Assembly (NCBI RefSeq): GCF_023101685.1 | Contig: NZ_CP082164.1 | Location: 4,588,001 to 4,652,000, forward strand | Reading direction: 5' to 3' | Source: Bradyrhizobium sp. 186 | Lineage (GTDB): Bacteria > Pseudomonadota > Alphaproteobacteria > Rhizobiales > Xanthobacteraceae | DNA length: 64,000 nt | Part shown: piece after piece, positions 27,397-36,122 of the stretch | How positions within the stretch are numbered: the first letter of the stretch is position 1 | How the letters are laid out: each line of letters opens with the position of its first letter | Notes under the pieces: model-generated | Databases searched by the model: none | Told to the model about the DNA's origin: nothing | The model's input: the letters and a program-made list of their open reading frames with translations, nothing else | Made by a program: the position numbers and the translations under genes

Positions 27397-28885
27397 CAAG
27401 GTCAAGCGACAGCATGACCAGGGCCGGCTGACTGTTCGGGAACGTATCGACGGACTGATCGACAAAGGCAGCTTTCACGAGATCGGTGCCGTCTCCGGCA
27501 TCGGCGAATACGATCCAACCGGCGAGCTCAAAAGCGTGACGCCGGCGAACTGCGTGTTCGGCCGTGCGCGCGTCGACGGCCGCACATTGGTCGTGGTCGG
27601 CGACGATTTCACCGTGCGCGGCGGCTCGGCCGATGCGTCGATCTCGGCAAAGCCTTTGATGGCGGAGGAGATGGCGCACGATTTCCGCCTGCCCATCGTC
27701 CGCATCATCGAAGGCTCCGGCGGTGGCGGCTCGGTCAAGACGATCGAGACCAAGGGAGCGGCCAATCTGCCCGGCGGCATCGGCGGCACGCGCTGGTATC
27801 GCTTCACGACGGAGAATCTCTCCCGCGTGCCCGTGGTCGCGCTCGGCCTGGGTTCGGTCGCGGGCCTTGGCGCGGCGCGTCTTGCCGCCAGCCACTATTC
27901 CATCATGACCAAAAAATCCGCGATGTTCGTCGCGGGCCCGCCGGTGGTGAAGCGGCTGGGGCAGGATCTGTCGAAGGAGGATCTCGGCGGCGCCGACATC
28001 CAGACCCGCGCCGGCGCGGTGGATCATGCCGTCGAGACCGAGGAGGAGGCCTTTGCCTGCGTACGGCGCTTCCTCTCTTATCTGCCTTCGTCCGTTTACG
28101 AACTGCCGCCGACCGTGCCCTGCACCGACGATCCGGAGCGCACCGAAGAAGCGCTGATGAACGCGGTGCCGCGCAACCGCAAGCAGGTCTACAAGATGCG
28201 GCCGATCATCGAGTCGGTCGTCGACAAAGGTTCGTTCTTCGAGGTCGCCTCCAATTTCGGCAAGCCGATCATCACCGGCCTCGCGCGGCTCGAGGGCAGG
28301 GCGGTGCTGCTGCTTGCCAGCGACAGCTTCCACTATGGCGGCTGCTGGACGGCGGATGCCTGCCAGAAGGTGGTGCGCTGGGTCGACTTCGCGGAGACCT
28401 TCCATCTGCCGATCGTCTATCTGATGGATTGCCCCGGCTTCATGATCGGGCTGGATGCCGAGAAGGCCGCCACGATCCGCCACGGCGTTCGCGTCATGGC
28501 CGCGGTCAACCAGACCACGGTGCCCTGGTGCACGGTGATCCTGCGCAACGCCTTCGGCGTCGCCGGAGTGGTGCATCAGCCGGCCGACCGCTTCTCGATC
28601 CGCTACGCCTGGCCCTCGGCCTATTGGGGCTCGCTCCCACTCGAAGGCGGCATCGAAGCCGCCTACCGCGCCGACATCGACGCGGCCGAGGACAAGGCGG
28701 TGAAGCTGAAGGAGATCGAGGACCGTCTCAACAAGCTGCGCTCACCGTTCCGCTCCGCCGAAAAGTTCTGGGTCGAGGAGATCATCGACCCCCGCAAGAC
28801 GCGCTCACTCCTCTGCGAGTTCGCACGGCTGGCGGAGCCGCTGCGCAAGCCGGGCCCGTCGGGGAACATGTCGATCAGGCCGTAG
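27326..28885 (+). CDS. Acyl-CoA carboxylase / methylmalonyl-CoA decarboxylase-type carboxyltransferase
   Basis: 519 aa, two crotonase-fold halves as in PccB, MmdA and GcdA. GSGGGGSVKTIE in the N-half and NAFGVAGVVHQPADR in the C-half are the CoA and biotin oxyanion regions. AGGGAG precedes the ATG at 27326, which lies within the end of the IclR gene. With the BCCP at 26105 it could form a propionyl- or 3-methylcrotonyl-type carboxylase, or a decarboxylase; the missing biotin carboxylase leaves this open. The substrate is probably made from what the TAXI-TRAP system imports. Confidence 0.9.
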   Translation: MNWKPELDELARREAFAREMGGVDKVKRQHDQGRLTVRERIDGLIDKGSFHEIGAVSGIGEYDPTGELKSVTPANCVFGRARVDGRTLVVVGDDFTVRGGSADASISAKPLMAEEMAHDFRLPIVRIIEGSGGGGSVKTIETKGAANLPGGIGGTRWYRFTTENLSRVPVVALGLGSVAGLGAARLAASHYSIMTKKSAMFVAGPPVVKRLGQDLSKEDLGGADIQTRAGAVDHAVETEEEAFACVRRFLSYLPSSVYELPPTVPCTDDPERTEEALMNAVPRNRKQVYKMRPIIESVVDKGSFFEVASNFGKPIITGLARLEGRAVLLLASDSFHYGGCWTADACQKVVRWVDFAETFHLPIVYLMDCPGFMIGLDAEKAATIRHGVRVMAAVNQTTVPWCTVILRNAFGVAGVVHQPADRFSIRYAWPSAYWGSLPLEGGIEAAYRADIDAAEDKAVKLKEIEDRLNKLRSPFRSAEKFWVEEIIDPRKTRSLLCEFARLAEPLRKPGPSGNMSIRP

Positions 28886-29038
28886 GTCCTCCGCGCTCAC
28901 ATTCCCAGACGTGGAACCTGGAACCCGCCTCGGCGTTCTTTGCTGATGTCGCTTCTCGGTCGGAGCTTGGGTCGCTAGCCTTGCGGACCCCGGTGGGCCG
29001 GGTCGCGCCCTGCTCTGGAAGGAGCGTCAGGGGGTCCA

Positions 29039-30553
29039 ATGGCAGGCACATCCAGCGGGGCTCAAAGCAGGGATTCTGGAGATCTGCCCAGGATTTCGAC
29101 GGGCAGCGATGGCCTGGACGACATCCTGTGTGGCGGCCTCGATGCCAACCGCATGTATCTCTACGAGGGGCGGCCCGGCACGGGCAAGACCACGATGGCG
29201 CTTCAATTCCTCCGCGAAGGTGTGCGTGGTGGTGAACGGGTGCTCTACATCTCCTTGTCTGAGACCGAGCGCGAGCTGGCGCTCGTTGCGCGGCGGCACG
29301 GCTGGTCGCTGGATGGCGTTGATATCTTCGAACTGGTCCCGCCGGAGACGACGCTCGATCCGGAGCGCGAGCTTACCGTATTCCATCCCGCCGAAATGGA
29401 ACTGAGCGAAACGACCAATCTCATTTTCAAGGAGGTCGAACGGATCAATCCCACCCGGGTGGTGCTGGACAGCCTGTCCGAATTGCGCCTCCTCGCTCAG
29501 AACCCGCTCCGGTACAGGCGCCAGGTTCTGGCCCTGAAGCATTTCTTCACGAACCGAAATTGCACGGTCATCATCCTCGACGACCTCTCGTCCTTCCAGG
29601 ATGACTTGCAGCTCCATTCCATCGCGCACGGCGTCGTGATGCTCGAACAGCTCGCCATCGACTATGGAGCAGAGCGCCGGCGCCTTCGCGTGATCAAGAT
29701 GCGCGGCATTCGATTTCGCGGCGGCTTCCACGATTTTACGATCGAAGCAGGAGGCTTGCGGATCTTCCCCCGCCTGGTAGCTGCCGAACATCATAGGTCG
29801 TTTGCCGGTGAGTTTACGCCCAGCGGCAATGCCGAACTCGACCAGCTGCTTGGAGGCGGGCTCGAGCGCGGCACCAACGCGCTTCTCATCGGCGCGGCCG
29901 GTGTCGGCAAATCTTCGGTGGCGCTGACCTATGCGATAGCGTCCGCCAAACGCGGCGAGCACGCCGTATTCTTTGCCTTCGATGAAGGTCGCGGCACGGT
30001 GGAAGCCCGGGCTCGAACGCTTGGGCTGCCTCTCGAGCAATACCTTCAAACGGGGCTTATCCGGTTTCAACAGATTGATCCGGCCGAGCTGTCACCGGGC
30101 GAGTTCGCCGCCAACGTGCGGAAGAGCGTCCATGTGGACAACGCTCGCGTGGTCATCATCGACAGTCTGAATGGCTACCTGAACGCAATGCCCGATGAGC
30201 GATTTCTCATCCTCCAGATGCACGAACTCCTGACCTATCTCGCGCAACAGGGCGTGCTGACCATCTTGATCCTCGCTCAACATGGGCTGGTCGGTCCGAT
30301 GGATACGCCTCTCGACATCAGCTATTTGAGCGATGCGGTGCTGATGTTGCGCTATTTTGAAGCGGGCGGAACGGTGCGGCGCGCCCTGTCGGTCGTCAAG
30401 AAGCGCAGCGGCAATCACGAGCATACCATCCGGGAGTTTCGCCTCAGCAGCGCCGGCATCACGCTCGGCCCTCCGCTGAGGGAGTTCAGCGGCATCTTCT
30501 CCGGCAATCCGCGCTACACCGGCGAGGCAATGCCAGAAGGGCCCACTGAATGA
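29039..30553 (+). CDS. KaiC-like double-RecA-domain ATPase
   Basis: 504 aa, two KaiC domains. First Walker A GRPGTGKTT at 44-52 with Walker B VVLDSL near 141-146; second Walker A GAAGVGKSS at 285-293 with Walker B VVIIDSL at 371-377. In the second domain, the position of the cyanobacterial phosphorylation pair Ser-Thr appears to be S428-Y429 in DISYLSDAV. KaiB and KaiA are not encoded here. The stop overlaps the start of a hybrid histidine kinase (ATGA at 30550), so the pair is translationally coupled; such KaiC-kinase pairs in proteobacteria are thought to work in stress or light signalling. Confidence 0.92.
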   Translation: MAGTSSGAQSRDSGDLPRISTGSDGLDDILCGGLDANRMYLYEGRPGTGKTTMALQFLREGVRGGERVLYISLSETERELALVARRHGWSLDGVDIFELVPPETTLDPERELTVFHPAEMELSETTNLIFKEVERINPTRVVLDSLSELRLLAQNPLRYRRQVLALKHFFTNRNCTVIILDDLSSFQDDLQLHSIAHGVVMLEQLAIDYGAERRRLRVIKMRGIRFRGGFHDFTIEAGGLRIFPRLVAAEHHRSFAGEFTPSGNAELDQLLGGGLERGTNALLIGAAGVGKSSVALTYAIASAKRGEHAVFFAFDEGRGTVEARARTLGLPLEQYLQTGLIRFQQIDPAELSPGEFAANVRKSVHVDNARVVIIDSLNGYLNAMPDERFLILQMHELLTYLAQQGVLTILILAQHGLVGPMDTPLDISYLSDAVLMLRYFEAGGTVRRALSVVKKRSGNHEHTIREFRLSSAGITLGPPLREFSGIFSGNPRYTGEAMPEGPTE

Positions 30554-32256
30554 GCCGCGACCGAGATCAATGCGTTCTCGTGTTTGCTCCGATCGGCCGC
30601 GATGGACCGGCATCCGCCGAGCTTTTCCGTAGTTCGAATCTTGAAGCGATCAATTGTCGGGGTCTCCCGGAACTGATTACCGAGATGACGGCCGGCGTCG
30701 GCGCCGTTTTTCTCGCCGAGGAAGGCTTGTTCGGGAGGGACGCGACCCCGCTGGCACAGTGGATCGAGCGGCAGCCGCCTTGGTCTGATCTGCCCTTTGT
30801 CATTCTCACCAGCCATCGAGAGCAGCCGGCGGTGGTTGCCTGGCGCCGCAGCATCGTCGAGGCACTCCATAACGTTTCGCTGCTTGAACGGCCGGTTCAG
30901 CCGATAACGCTGACCAGCGCGGTTCAATCCGCGCTGCGGGCACGCCGGCGGCAATATGAGATTCGGACCTTGCTCGAAGCGCGTGAGCGAGCGGCTCAGC
31001 AACTCGAGAAGCTCGTGGTCGAGCGCACGCGAGCGCTCGAGGAAGCCAACAAGCAGTTGCGCGTCGAAATGGAAGAGCGCGCGCGCGTCGAGGAGACGCT
31101 TCGGCATGCACAAAAGATCGAAGCCATCGGACAGTTGACTGGCGGAGTAGCCCACGACTTCAACAACCTGCTGATGGTGATCTCCGGCGGACTGGATATG
31201 CTCAACCGTCAGACCGACCCAGCCCGCCGGCGTCGTCTCATGGAGGGGATGGTCCAGGCTGCGCAGCGTGGTGCCAGCTTGACCAGGCAGCTCCTGGCCT
31301 TCTCCCGCCGGCAGAAGCTCCGGCCGGAGCCTGTTGACGTTGCATTGCAGATCGGTGGTATGCGCGAATTGCTCGATCGGAGCCTGAGAGGTGACGTTCA
31401 TGTCGAATTTGATTTTCCGGATAGTCTTTGGCCGGTGGAGGTCGACCCCGGGGAGCTTGAGCTGGTCATTCTCAACCTGGCGGTCAACGCGCGGGATGCG
31501 ATGCCCAACGGCGGCACGATCGTTGTCCGCGGTGAGAACCTGCCCAATCTGAACGATGGGCAGATCGTCGGCGACTACGTCCGTCTCTCGGTGGTCGACA
31601 CCGGCGTTGGCATGGGCCCCGAAATCCTGTCGCGGGTTTTCGAGCCGTTCTTCACGACGAAGGACGTCGGGAAGGGCTCGGGACTTGGGCTTCCTCAGGT
31701 CCACGGATTTGCGACCCAGTCACAGGGGGCGGTTCGAATAAAGTCGACGGTTGGCAAGGGCACCAGCATCGAGCTCTATTTGCCGCGATCCATGAATCTT
31801 CCGTCTCAAGAACGGCATCTCATCGACTTGACAAGGGCTCCGCCGAAGAAGGCCAGCCGTGGCCAGATTCTGCTGGTCGAAGATGACGACGAGGTCGCCG
31901 CACTGGTCAGTGAGATGCTCGCGCAGCTCGGTTATGAAGTCACGCGCGCTGCCTGCGCCGCGGCGGCCCTCGGTGCCCTCGCGGACGGCCGCTCTGTCGA
32001 CCTCGTTTTTTCCGATATCATGATGCCGGGTGGCATGAACGGGGTTGAGCTCGCGCGAGAGATCAAGAGAAGACGAAGCGACCTGCCGGTATTGCTGACG
32101 AGCGGATACTCCGAAGCTGCAGTCCATGACGCCGAAATGGCCGGAGTTCAGATCCTGCGGAAACCCTACCACATCGACGAGCTGGCAGCAGCGCTTGGCG
32201 CTGCCAGGCGGAATTTCCGGCGCGACGCGGAATCCAAGCGCTCTGGCACGTCCTGA
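30550..32256 (+). CDS. Hybrid histidine kinase with degenerate N-terminal receiver, coupled to KaiC-like ATPase
   Basis: 568 aa, no membrane segment. Residues 1-130 look like a receiver fold without its acidic pocket (AVFLAEEGLFG where the aspartate should be; ILTS is kept). A coiled coil follows (140-190), then HisKA with H202 in GGVAHDFNNLL, the ATPase domain (N313, DTGVGMG at 350-356, GKGSGLGLP at 374-382), and a C-terminal receiver with D489 in FSDIMMPGGMNG. It would transfer phosphate from H202 to D489, and perhaps to a further partner. The coupling to KaiC suggests that the ATPase sets its activity. Confidence 0.92.
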   Translation: MSRDRDQCVLVFAPIGRDGPASAELFRSSNLEAINCRGLPELITEMTAGVGAVFLAEEGLFGRDATPLAQWIERQPPWSDLPFVILTSHREQPAVVAWRRSIVEALHNVSLLERPVQPITLTSAVQSALRARRRQYEIRTLLEARERAAQQLEKLVVERTRALEEANKQLRVEMEERARVEETLRHAQKIEAIGQLTGGVAHDFNNLLMVISGGLDMLNRQTDPARRRRLMEGMVQAAQRGASLTRQLLAFSRRQKLRPEPVDVALQIGGMRELLDRSLRGDVHVEFDFPDSLWPVEVDPGELELVILNLAVNARDAMPNGGTIVVRGENLPNLNDGQIVGDYVRLSVVDTGVGMGPEILSRVFEPFFTTKDVGKGSGLGLPQVHGFATQSQGAVRIKSTVGKGTSIELYLPRSMNLPSQERHLIDLTRAPPKKASRGQILLVEDDDEVAALVSEMLAQLGYEVTRAACAAAALGALADGRSVDLVFSDIMMPGGMNGVELAREIKRRRSDLPVLLTSGYSEAAVHDAEMAGVQILRKPYHIDELAAALGAARRNFRRDAESKRSGTS

Positions 32257-32564
32257 GGCTGGCCGCAGATTGGCTCCCGGGACGGTGATCCTGCGGTGCG
32301 CGCCTTTTGCGTCACCGCGATACCTCAACCGCTTCGATCTCGACGAACCCGTTTAGTCGGCGTTAATGATGCTTTCTCAATATGACACATCTCAATCTGT
32401 CGCCTCCATGTTTATGGATTGCCCGTAAGCGTTGATTAAGAGGGCCATAGCCATATTTCCGCCGTGACGAGCGAGGGATCGGCGGCGAAACCTGACCGTC
32501 TCCTCCGGTCGCAAGAGTCCAGGGAAGCGTCTGTGCCGCAGCGACGGCAATTAGGATGAAGGTC
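32257..32564. other. Intergenic region before the Tad-like genes, no gene seen
   Basis: About 308 bp with lower GC in the middle (for example TTAATGATGCTTTCTCAATA near 32364). It presumably holds the promoter for the three TadE/TadG-like genes, but no clear -35/-10 pair or operator could be chosen. No reading frame with a ribosome site and family signal. Confidence 0.4.
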
Positions 32565-33974
32565 ATGCTCCGCTGCGCAGTGCTTCGTTTCGCGAGAGAT
32601 CGGAAAGCCAACGTCGCCATTATCTTCGCGCTCATGCTGGTCCCCATCATCTTTCTGCTGGGCATGGCGCTCGACTACACTTTGGCCTTGCGGCAGCGGG
32701 AGCAGCTGAACGCGGCTGCCGATGCGGCGGCGATCGCGGCCGTGAGGCCGGCGATGCTGACGCAGACCGACAGCACCGTCGTCCAGGCGACGGCGGCAGC
32801 CGTCTTTGCAGCGAAGGCAAATCTTCCAGGCCTGTCGACGACTCCGATACCAACGATCAATGTCGTCGATTCCGGCCTCGCGCGGACCATCACGGTTTCC
32901 TATACCGCCCAGTCCGTCAATAATTTCCCGGGCGTTCTCGGCAAGCAGACCTGGCAGATCAACGGCTCCGCGACTGCGAAGGCTTCGAGCGCGCCCAACA
33001 TGAACTTCTATCTGCTGCTAGACGACTCTCCGTCGATGGCGATTGCGGCGACTCAGAATGACATCGACAACCTGATTTCCTACACAAGCAAACAGCCTTC
33101 GGGGTCGGCGAACTGCGGATTCGCCTGCCATGAATTGAATCCCAGCAAAGACTCCGGCGCAAGTGCGTCAACCAAGGATAACCTAACCATCGCGCGCGCG
33201 AACAACGTCACGCTGCGCATCGATCTTGTGGCCAATGCTGTCAAGCAATTGCTCGTGGGACCATGGTCGTGCCCGCAGTCGGGCGTTTCGGGCGGCGTCA
33301 TGCAGTGTATGTCGGCGCTCAACAACACCACCTACAAGGCCGCCATCTACACCTTCGACTACGGCCTGAATACGATCCAGACGCTGACCAGCCCGACCAC
33401 CGCCGGTACGCAGATCGCCAATATTCAACTCATGACAGTTGACCACCAAAATTGCGTCATTTCCGGCAGCTGCAACACCGACTATGGCACCGACATCTCG
33501 GGCGGGCTCTCGGGTGTCAACGCCATTATGCCCCTACCGGGCACCGGCACCAATCAGCAGGGCGATACCCCACAGGAGGTGATCTTTCTCGTCACCGACG
33601 GCGTCGAAGATAAACTCATTTCGACCAGTTCGGGATGCGACCCGAAGGCGACTCTGCCGCTCCCAACGGCCGGCTCGAAATATCGGTGCCAGCAGCCGCT
33701 CGACACCGCGACATGCGATACCATCAAGAACCGAGGCATCCGCATTGCGATTCTCTACACCGAATATCTGCAATTGCCGACCAACAGCTGGTACACCAGC
33801 CGCATCGCGCAGTTCAACAATCCATCGTCGTCCTCGGGCCTGATCGCACAAAGGCTGCAGTCGTGCGCCTCGCCCGGTCTGTTCGCGGATGTTCAGACCG
33901 GCGGCGACATTTCCACGGCGCTGACGAACCTCTTCATCAAGGTTGCGTCAAGCACTGCCAACCTGGTGCAGTAG
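32565..33974 (+). CDS. TadG-like pilus-associated protein with von Willebrand A domain
   Basis: 469 aa from the ATG at 32565 (AGGA eight bases upstream); an ATG at 32556 adds three residues. The N-terminus is the TadE/TadG type: a short basic region, KANVAIIFALMLVPIIFLLG as a membrane anchor, then QLNAAADAAAIAA. A von Willebrand A domain follows with the metal-site motif DDSPS at 153-157. It is exported and anchored, with a large exposed domain. First of three TadE/TadG-type genes in a row; the Tad assembly ATPase, platform and prepilin genes are not in the window. Confidence 0.88.
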   Translation: MLRCAVLRFARDRKANVAIIFALMLVPIIFLLGMALDYTLALRQREQLNAAADAAAIAAVRPAMLTQTDSTVVQATAAAVFAAKANLPGLSTTPIPTINVVDSGLARTITVSYTAQSVNNFPGVLGKQTWQINGSATAKASSAPNMNFYLLLDDSPSMAIAATQNDIDNLISYTSKQPSGSANCGFACHELNPSKDSGASASTKDNLTIARANNVTLRIDLVANAVKQLLVGPWSCPQSGVSGGVMQCMSALNNTTYKAAIYTFDYGLNTIQTLTSPTTAGTQIANIQLMTVDHQNCVISGSCNTDYGTDISGGLSGVNAIMPLPGTGTNQQGDTPQEVIFLVTDGVEDKLISTSSGCDPKATLPLPTAGSKYRCQQPLDTATCDTIKNRGIRIAILYTEYLQLPTNSWYTSRIAQFNNPSSSSGLIAQRLQSCASPGLFADVQTGGDISTALTNLFIKVASSTANLVQ

Positions 33975-33984
33975 GGAAGCCGCC

Positions 33985-34536
33985 ATGACCGGACCGGACG
34001 TCGCAACAAAGAGGAGACGCGGCAATCGCTGTGCCGCTTTCGCGGGGGATAGCAAGGGAGCCACGGCCGTCGAATTCGCGCTCGTGGCCGCGCCGTTCCT
34101 CGCCCTCATCATCGCGCTCATTCAGACGTTTCTGGTTTTCTTCGCGCAGGAGTTGCTCGAATCCGTGGTGCGTCAATCCAGCCGCCTGCTCCTGACCGGG
34201 CAGGTGAAGGATCAGGCGATGACGCAGGCTGCATTCAAGCAGAAGGTCTGCGATCAGGTCGTGATATTCTTCACCTGCAGCGGCTTGATGGTCGACGTGC
34301 AGGTTGCCAATTCGTGGTCTACGGCGGACACGGCGATGCCCACCTTGACTTTCGACAGCAAGGGAGCAGTCACGAATACCTGGCAATTCAATCCTGGGGA
34401 TGTCGGCGATATCGTTGTTCTCCGGGTGATGTACGTATGGCCGGTCGTCCTCGGGCCGCTCGGATTCAATCTCTCAAATCTCTCGGACGGCAACCGGCAG
34501 ATCATGGCGTCCGCCGCTTTCCAGAATGAGCCGTAA
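33985..34536 (+). CDS. TadE-like pilus-assembly/pseudopilin protein
   Basis: 183 aa from the ATG at 33985 with AGGGAAG upstream. GATAVEFALVAAPFLALIIA (about 25-45) is the TadE membrane signature, with the glutamate after the GA-TAVE motif. The remainder is exported and has paired cysteines. Ten bases separate it from the TadG gene. TadE-like pseudopilins help assemble Flp/Tad pili. Confidence 0.9.
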   Translation: MTGPDVATKRRRGNRCAAFAGDSKGATAVEFALVAAPFLALIIALIQTFLVFFAQELLESVVRQSSRLLLTGQVKDQAMTQAAFKQKVCDQVVIFFTCSGLMVDVQVANSWSTADTAMPTLTFDSKGAVTNTWQFNPGDVGDIVVLRVMYVWPVVLGPLGFNLSNLSDGNRQIMASAAFQNEP

Positions 34537-34554
34537 TCCTAGAAGGAGTCAGCT

Positions 34555-35223
34555 ATGATCGCCGGCCTGTCGTTTCGCGTGCGGCACCTGTGCACCGACG
34601 TTCGTGGCGTTGCAGCGACCGAGTTCGCCATCGTGGTCCCGTTCATGCTGGTGCTCTATATCGGCGGCGTCGAGCTCGGGAATGGGCTGGCCATGAACGT
34701 CAAGGTCAGCGCAACTGCGCACTCTGTCGGTGACATGGTTTCGCAAAATACGCAGGTCAGCGCGGCCCGGATGGACAGCATCCTTGCGGCTTCGGCGGCT
34801 GTCATGGCGCCTTATCCCGTCAAGAATGGCAGCGGCGCCTCCCTGATGACGATCACGGTCTCCGAAGTCTCGACGGACAGCACCGGCAAAGCGACGGTTC
34901 AATGGAGCAAGTCGACCAGTTCGACGGGAGCGAGAGCAACCGGTCAGCAGATGACATTGTCGTCGTTTACCGCACCTGATACCAAGAATCCCAGCAATGC
35001 CAACATCTCGCTTATTCTAAGCGAGGTGTCCTACGACTACACGCCCAACCTCGGCTACACGATCGCCGGCACCGTCAAATTGACCGACAGCTATTACCTG
35101 TTCCCGCGCTGCTCGACGAACAGCCCGAGCACGTCGACATTTCCATACTACGACGTGAAGTATTCCGCGGCGACGACGACGACGTGCACATGCATCCAGC
35201 ATCTGCAACTGAAGACCTGTTAG
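34555..35223 (+). CDS. Second TadE-like pseudopilin protein
   Basis: 222 aa with AGAAGGAG before the ATG. GVAATEFAIVVPFMLVLYIG (18-37) is again the TadE signature, followed by GGVELGNGLAMNVK. The long serine/threonine-rich exported part ends with CTCIQHLQLKTC, a cysteine-rich tail. Third of the set; the gap to the previous gene is 18 bp, so one transcript is likely. Paralogous to the previous protein only in the N-terminal anchor. Confidence 0.9.
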   Translation: MIAGLSFRVRHLCTDVRGVAATEFAIVVPFMLVLYIGGVELGNGLAMNVKVSATAHSVGDMVSQNTQVSAARMDSILAASAAVMAPYPVKNGSGASLMTITVSEVSTDSTGKATVQWSKSTSSTGARATGQQMTLSSFTAPDTKNPSNANISLILSEVSYDYTPNLGYTIAGTVKLTDSYYLFPRCSTNSPSTSTFPYYDVKYSAATTTTCTCIQHLQLKTC

Positions 35224-35416
35224 CTGCGCGCAGGGGGTAGAGGCAGAGCTTCGTACTCCGCGGGTTAGTAAGTTCGATCGCAACGTGTAGCTTAGGAGAT
35301 TTGAAAAGGCGGCGCGCAAATTCGGCCATTTTCAGCCGTCCTTTAGGCGCGTTTCGGCCGAACTGTTATTGGTTGCTCCTTGTCCGGGGCAGGACCCTTC
35401 AATTCGGAGTCCTGCA

Positions 35417-35962
35417 ATGTTCAAGCTAGTCCTTTCTGCGTTTCTCATTTTTGCTGCCTGCTCGACCGCTTCGGAAGCGCGACCCTACCGCATCAACCGC
35501 GTGCCCGAATGCAACGTGATCATGCCCTGCGACTTCTCGTATTCGCAACCGCGTCGCGAGCGCGTTTCCCGGTCCTCATTGCAAACGCTCCGCTCAACAC
35601 ACCTCTCAGTGGCCGACGCTGGTGGCGCCGCTGCGGCGGTGAATGTCGCTGCCGGCCAGATCGTCGGCGGTCGACCGGCCGGCTGCCCGTCGTCCTTCTG
35701 TGGCTGTGGCGCGGCCCTGCGCGTGTTCGGTCGTGTGGTGCCGGAATTGAATCTGGCGGCCAACTGGCTACGCTTTCCCCGTGCATCGCCGGCGCCGGGA
35801 ATGGTTGCGGCACGACGCGGACACCTCTTCGTCCTGGAGCAGCATCTCGAAGGAGACACCTGGATGGCGTATGACGCCAACTCGGGCGGACGCGCAACGA
35901 GAATACACGCGCGTTCATTGCGGGGTTATACGGTCGTCAACCCGCGCGGTGCGGCGACCTGA
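35417..35962 (+). CDS. Small secreted protein, conserved in rhizobia, unknown function
   Basis: 181 aa from the ATG at 35417 with CGGAG upstream. A signal peptide is clear (residues 1-20, LVLSAFLIFAACSTASEA). The mature part has two cysteine groups (RVPECNVIMPC, GCPSSFCGCG) and a conserved block ELNLAANWLRFPRASPAPGM; then GHLFVLEQH and a C-terminal arginine-rich RIHARSLRGY. I recognise the block as common in Bradyrhizobium exported proteins but know no function. It may belong to the Tad-like set, although 190 bp separate them. Confidence 0.7.
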   Translation: MFKLVLSAFLIFAACSTASEARPYRINRVPECNVIMPCDFSYSQPRRERVSRSSLQTLRSTHLSVADAGGAAAAVNVAAGQIVGGRPAGCPSSFCGCGAALRVFGRVVPELNLAANWLRFPRASPAPGMVAARRGHLFVLEQHLEGDTWMAYDANSGGRATRIHARSLRGYTVVNPRGAAT

Positions 35963-36122
35963 GGACTACAGCCGACATCAATGTCGATACCTGTCGCTCC
36001 GCGAAGCGCCTGTTGACGGGCAGGGCATGGGCGCATTGCGGAGTGCGTGATGATGGCGGACCTCCCGGATCGGCGACGCCGCGGTGTTCGGGGTTACCAC
36101 CACGATCAGGTACTGAGCCGGC

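Noticed and set aside
29039..32256. A circadian kaiABC clock locus
   Set aside because: Only a KaiC-like protein is present, without KaiA or KaiB, so a clock cannot be claimed.
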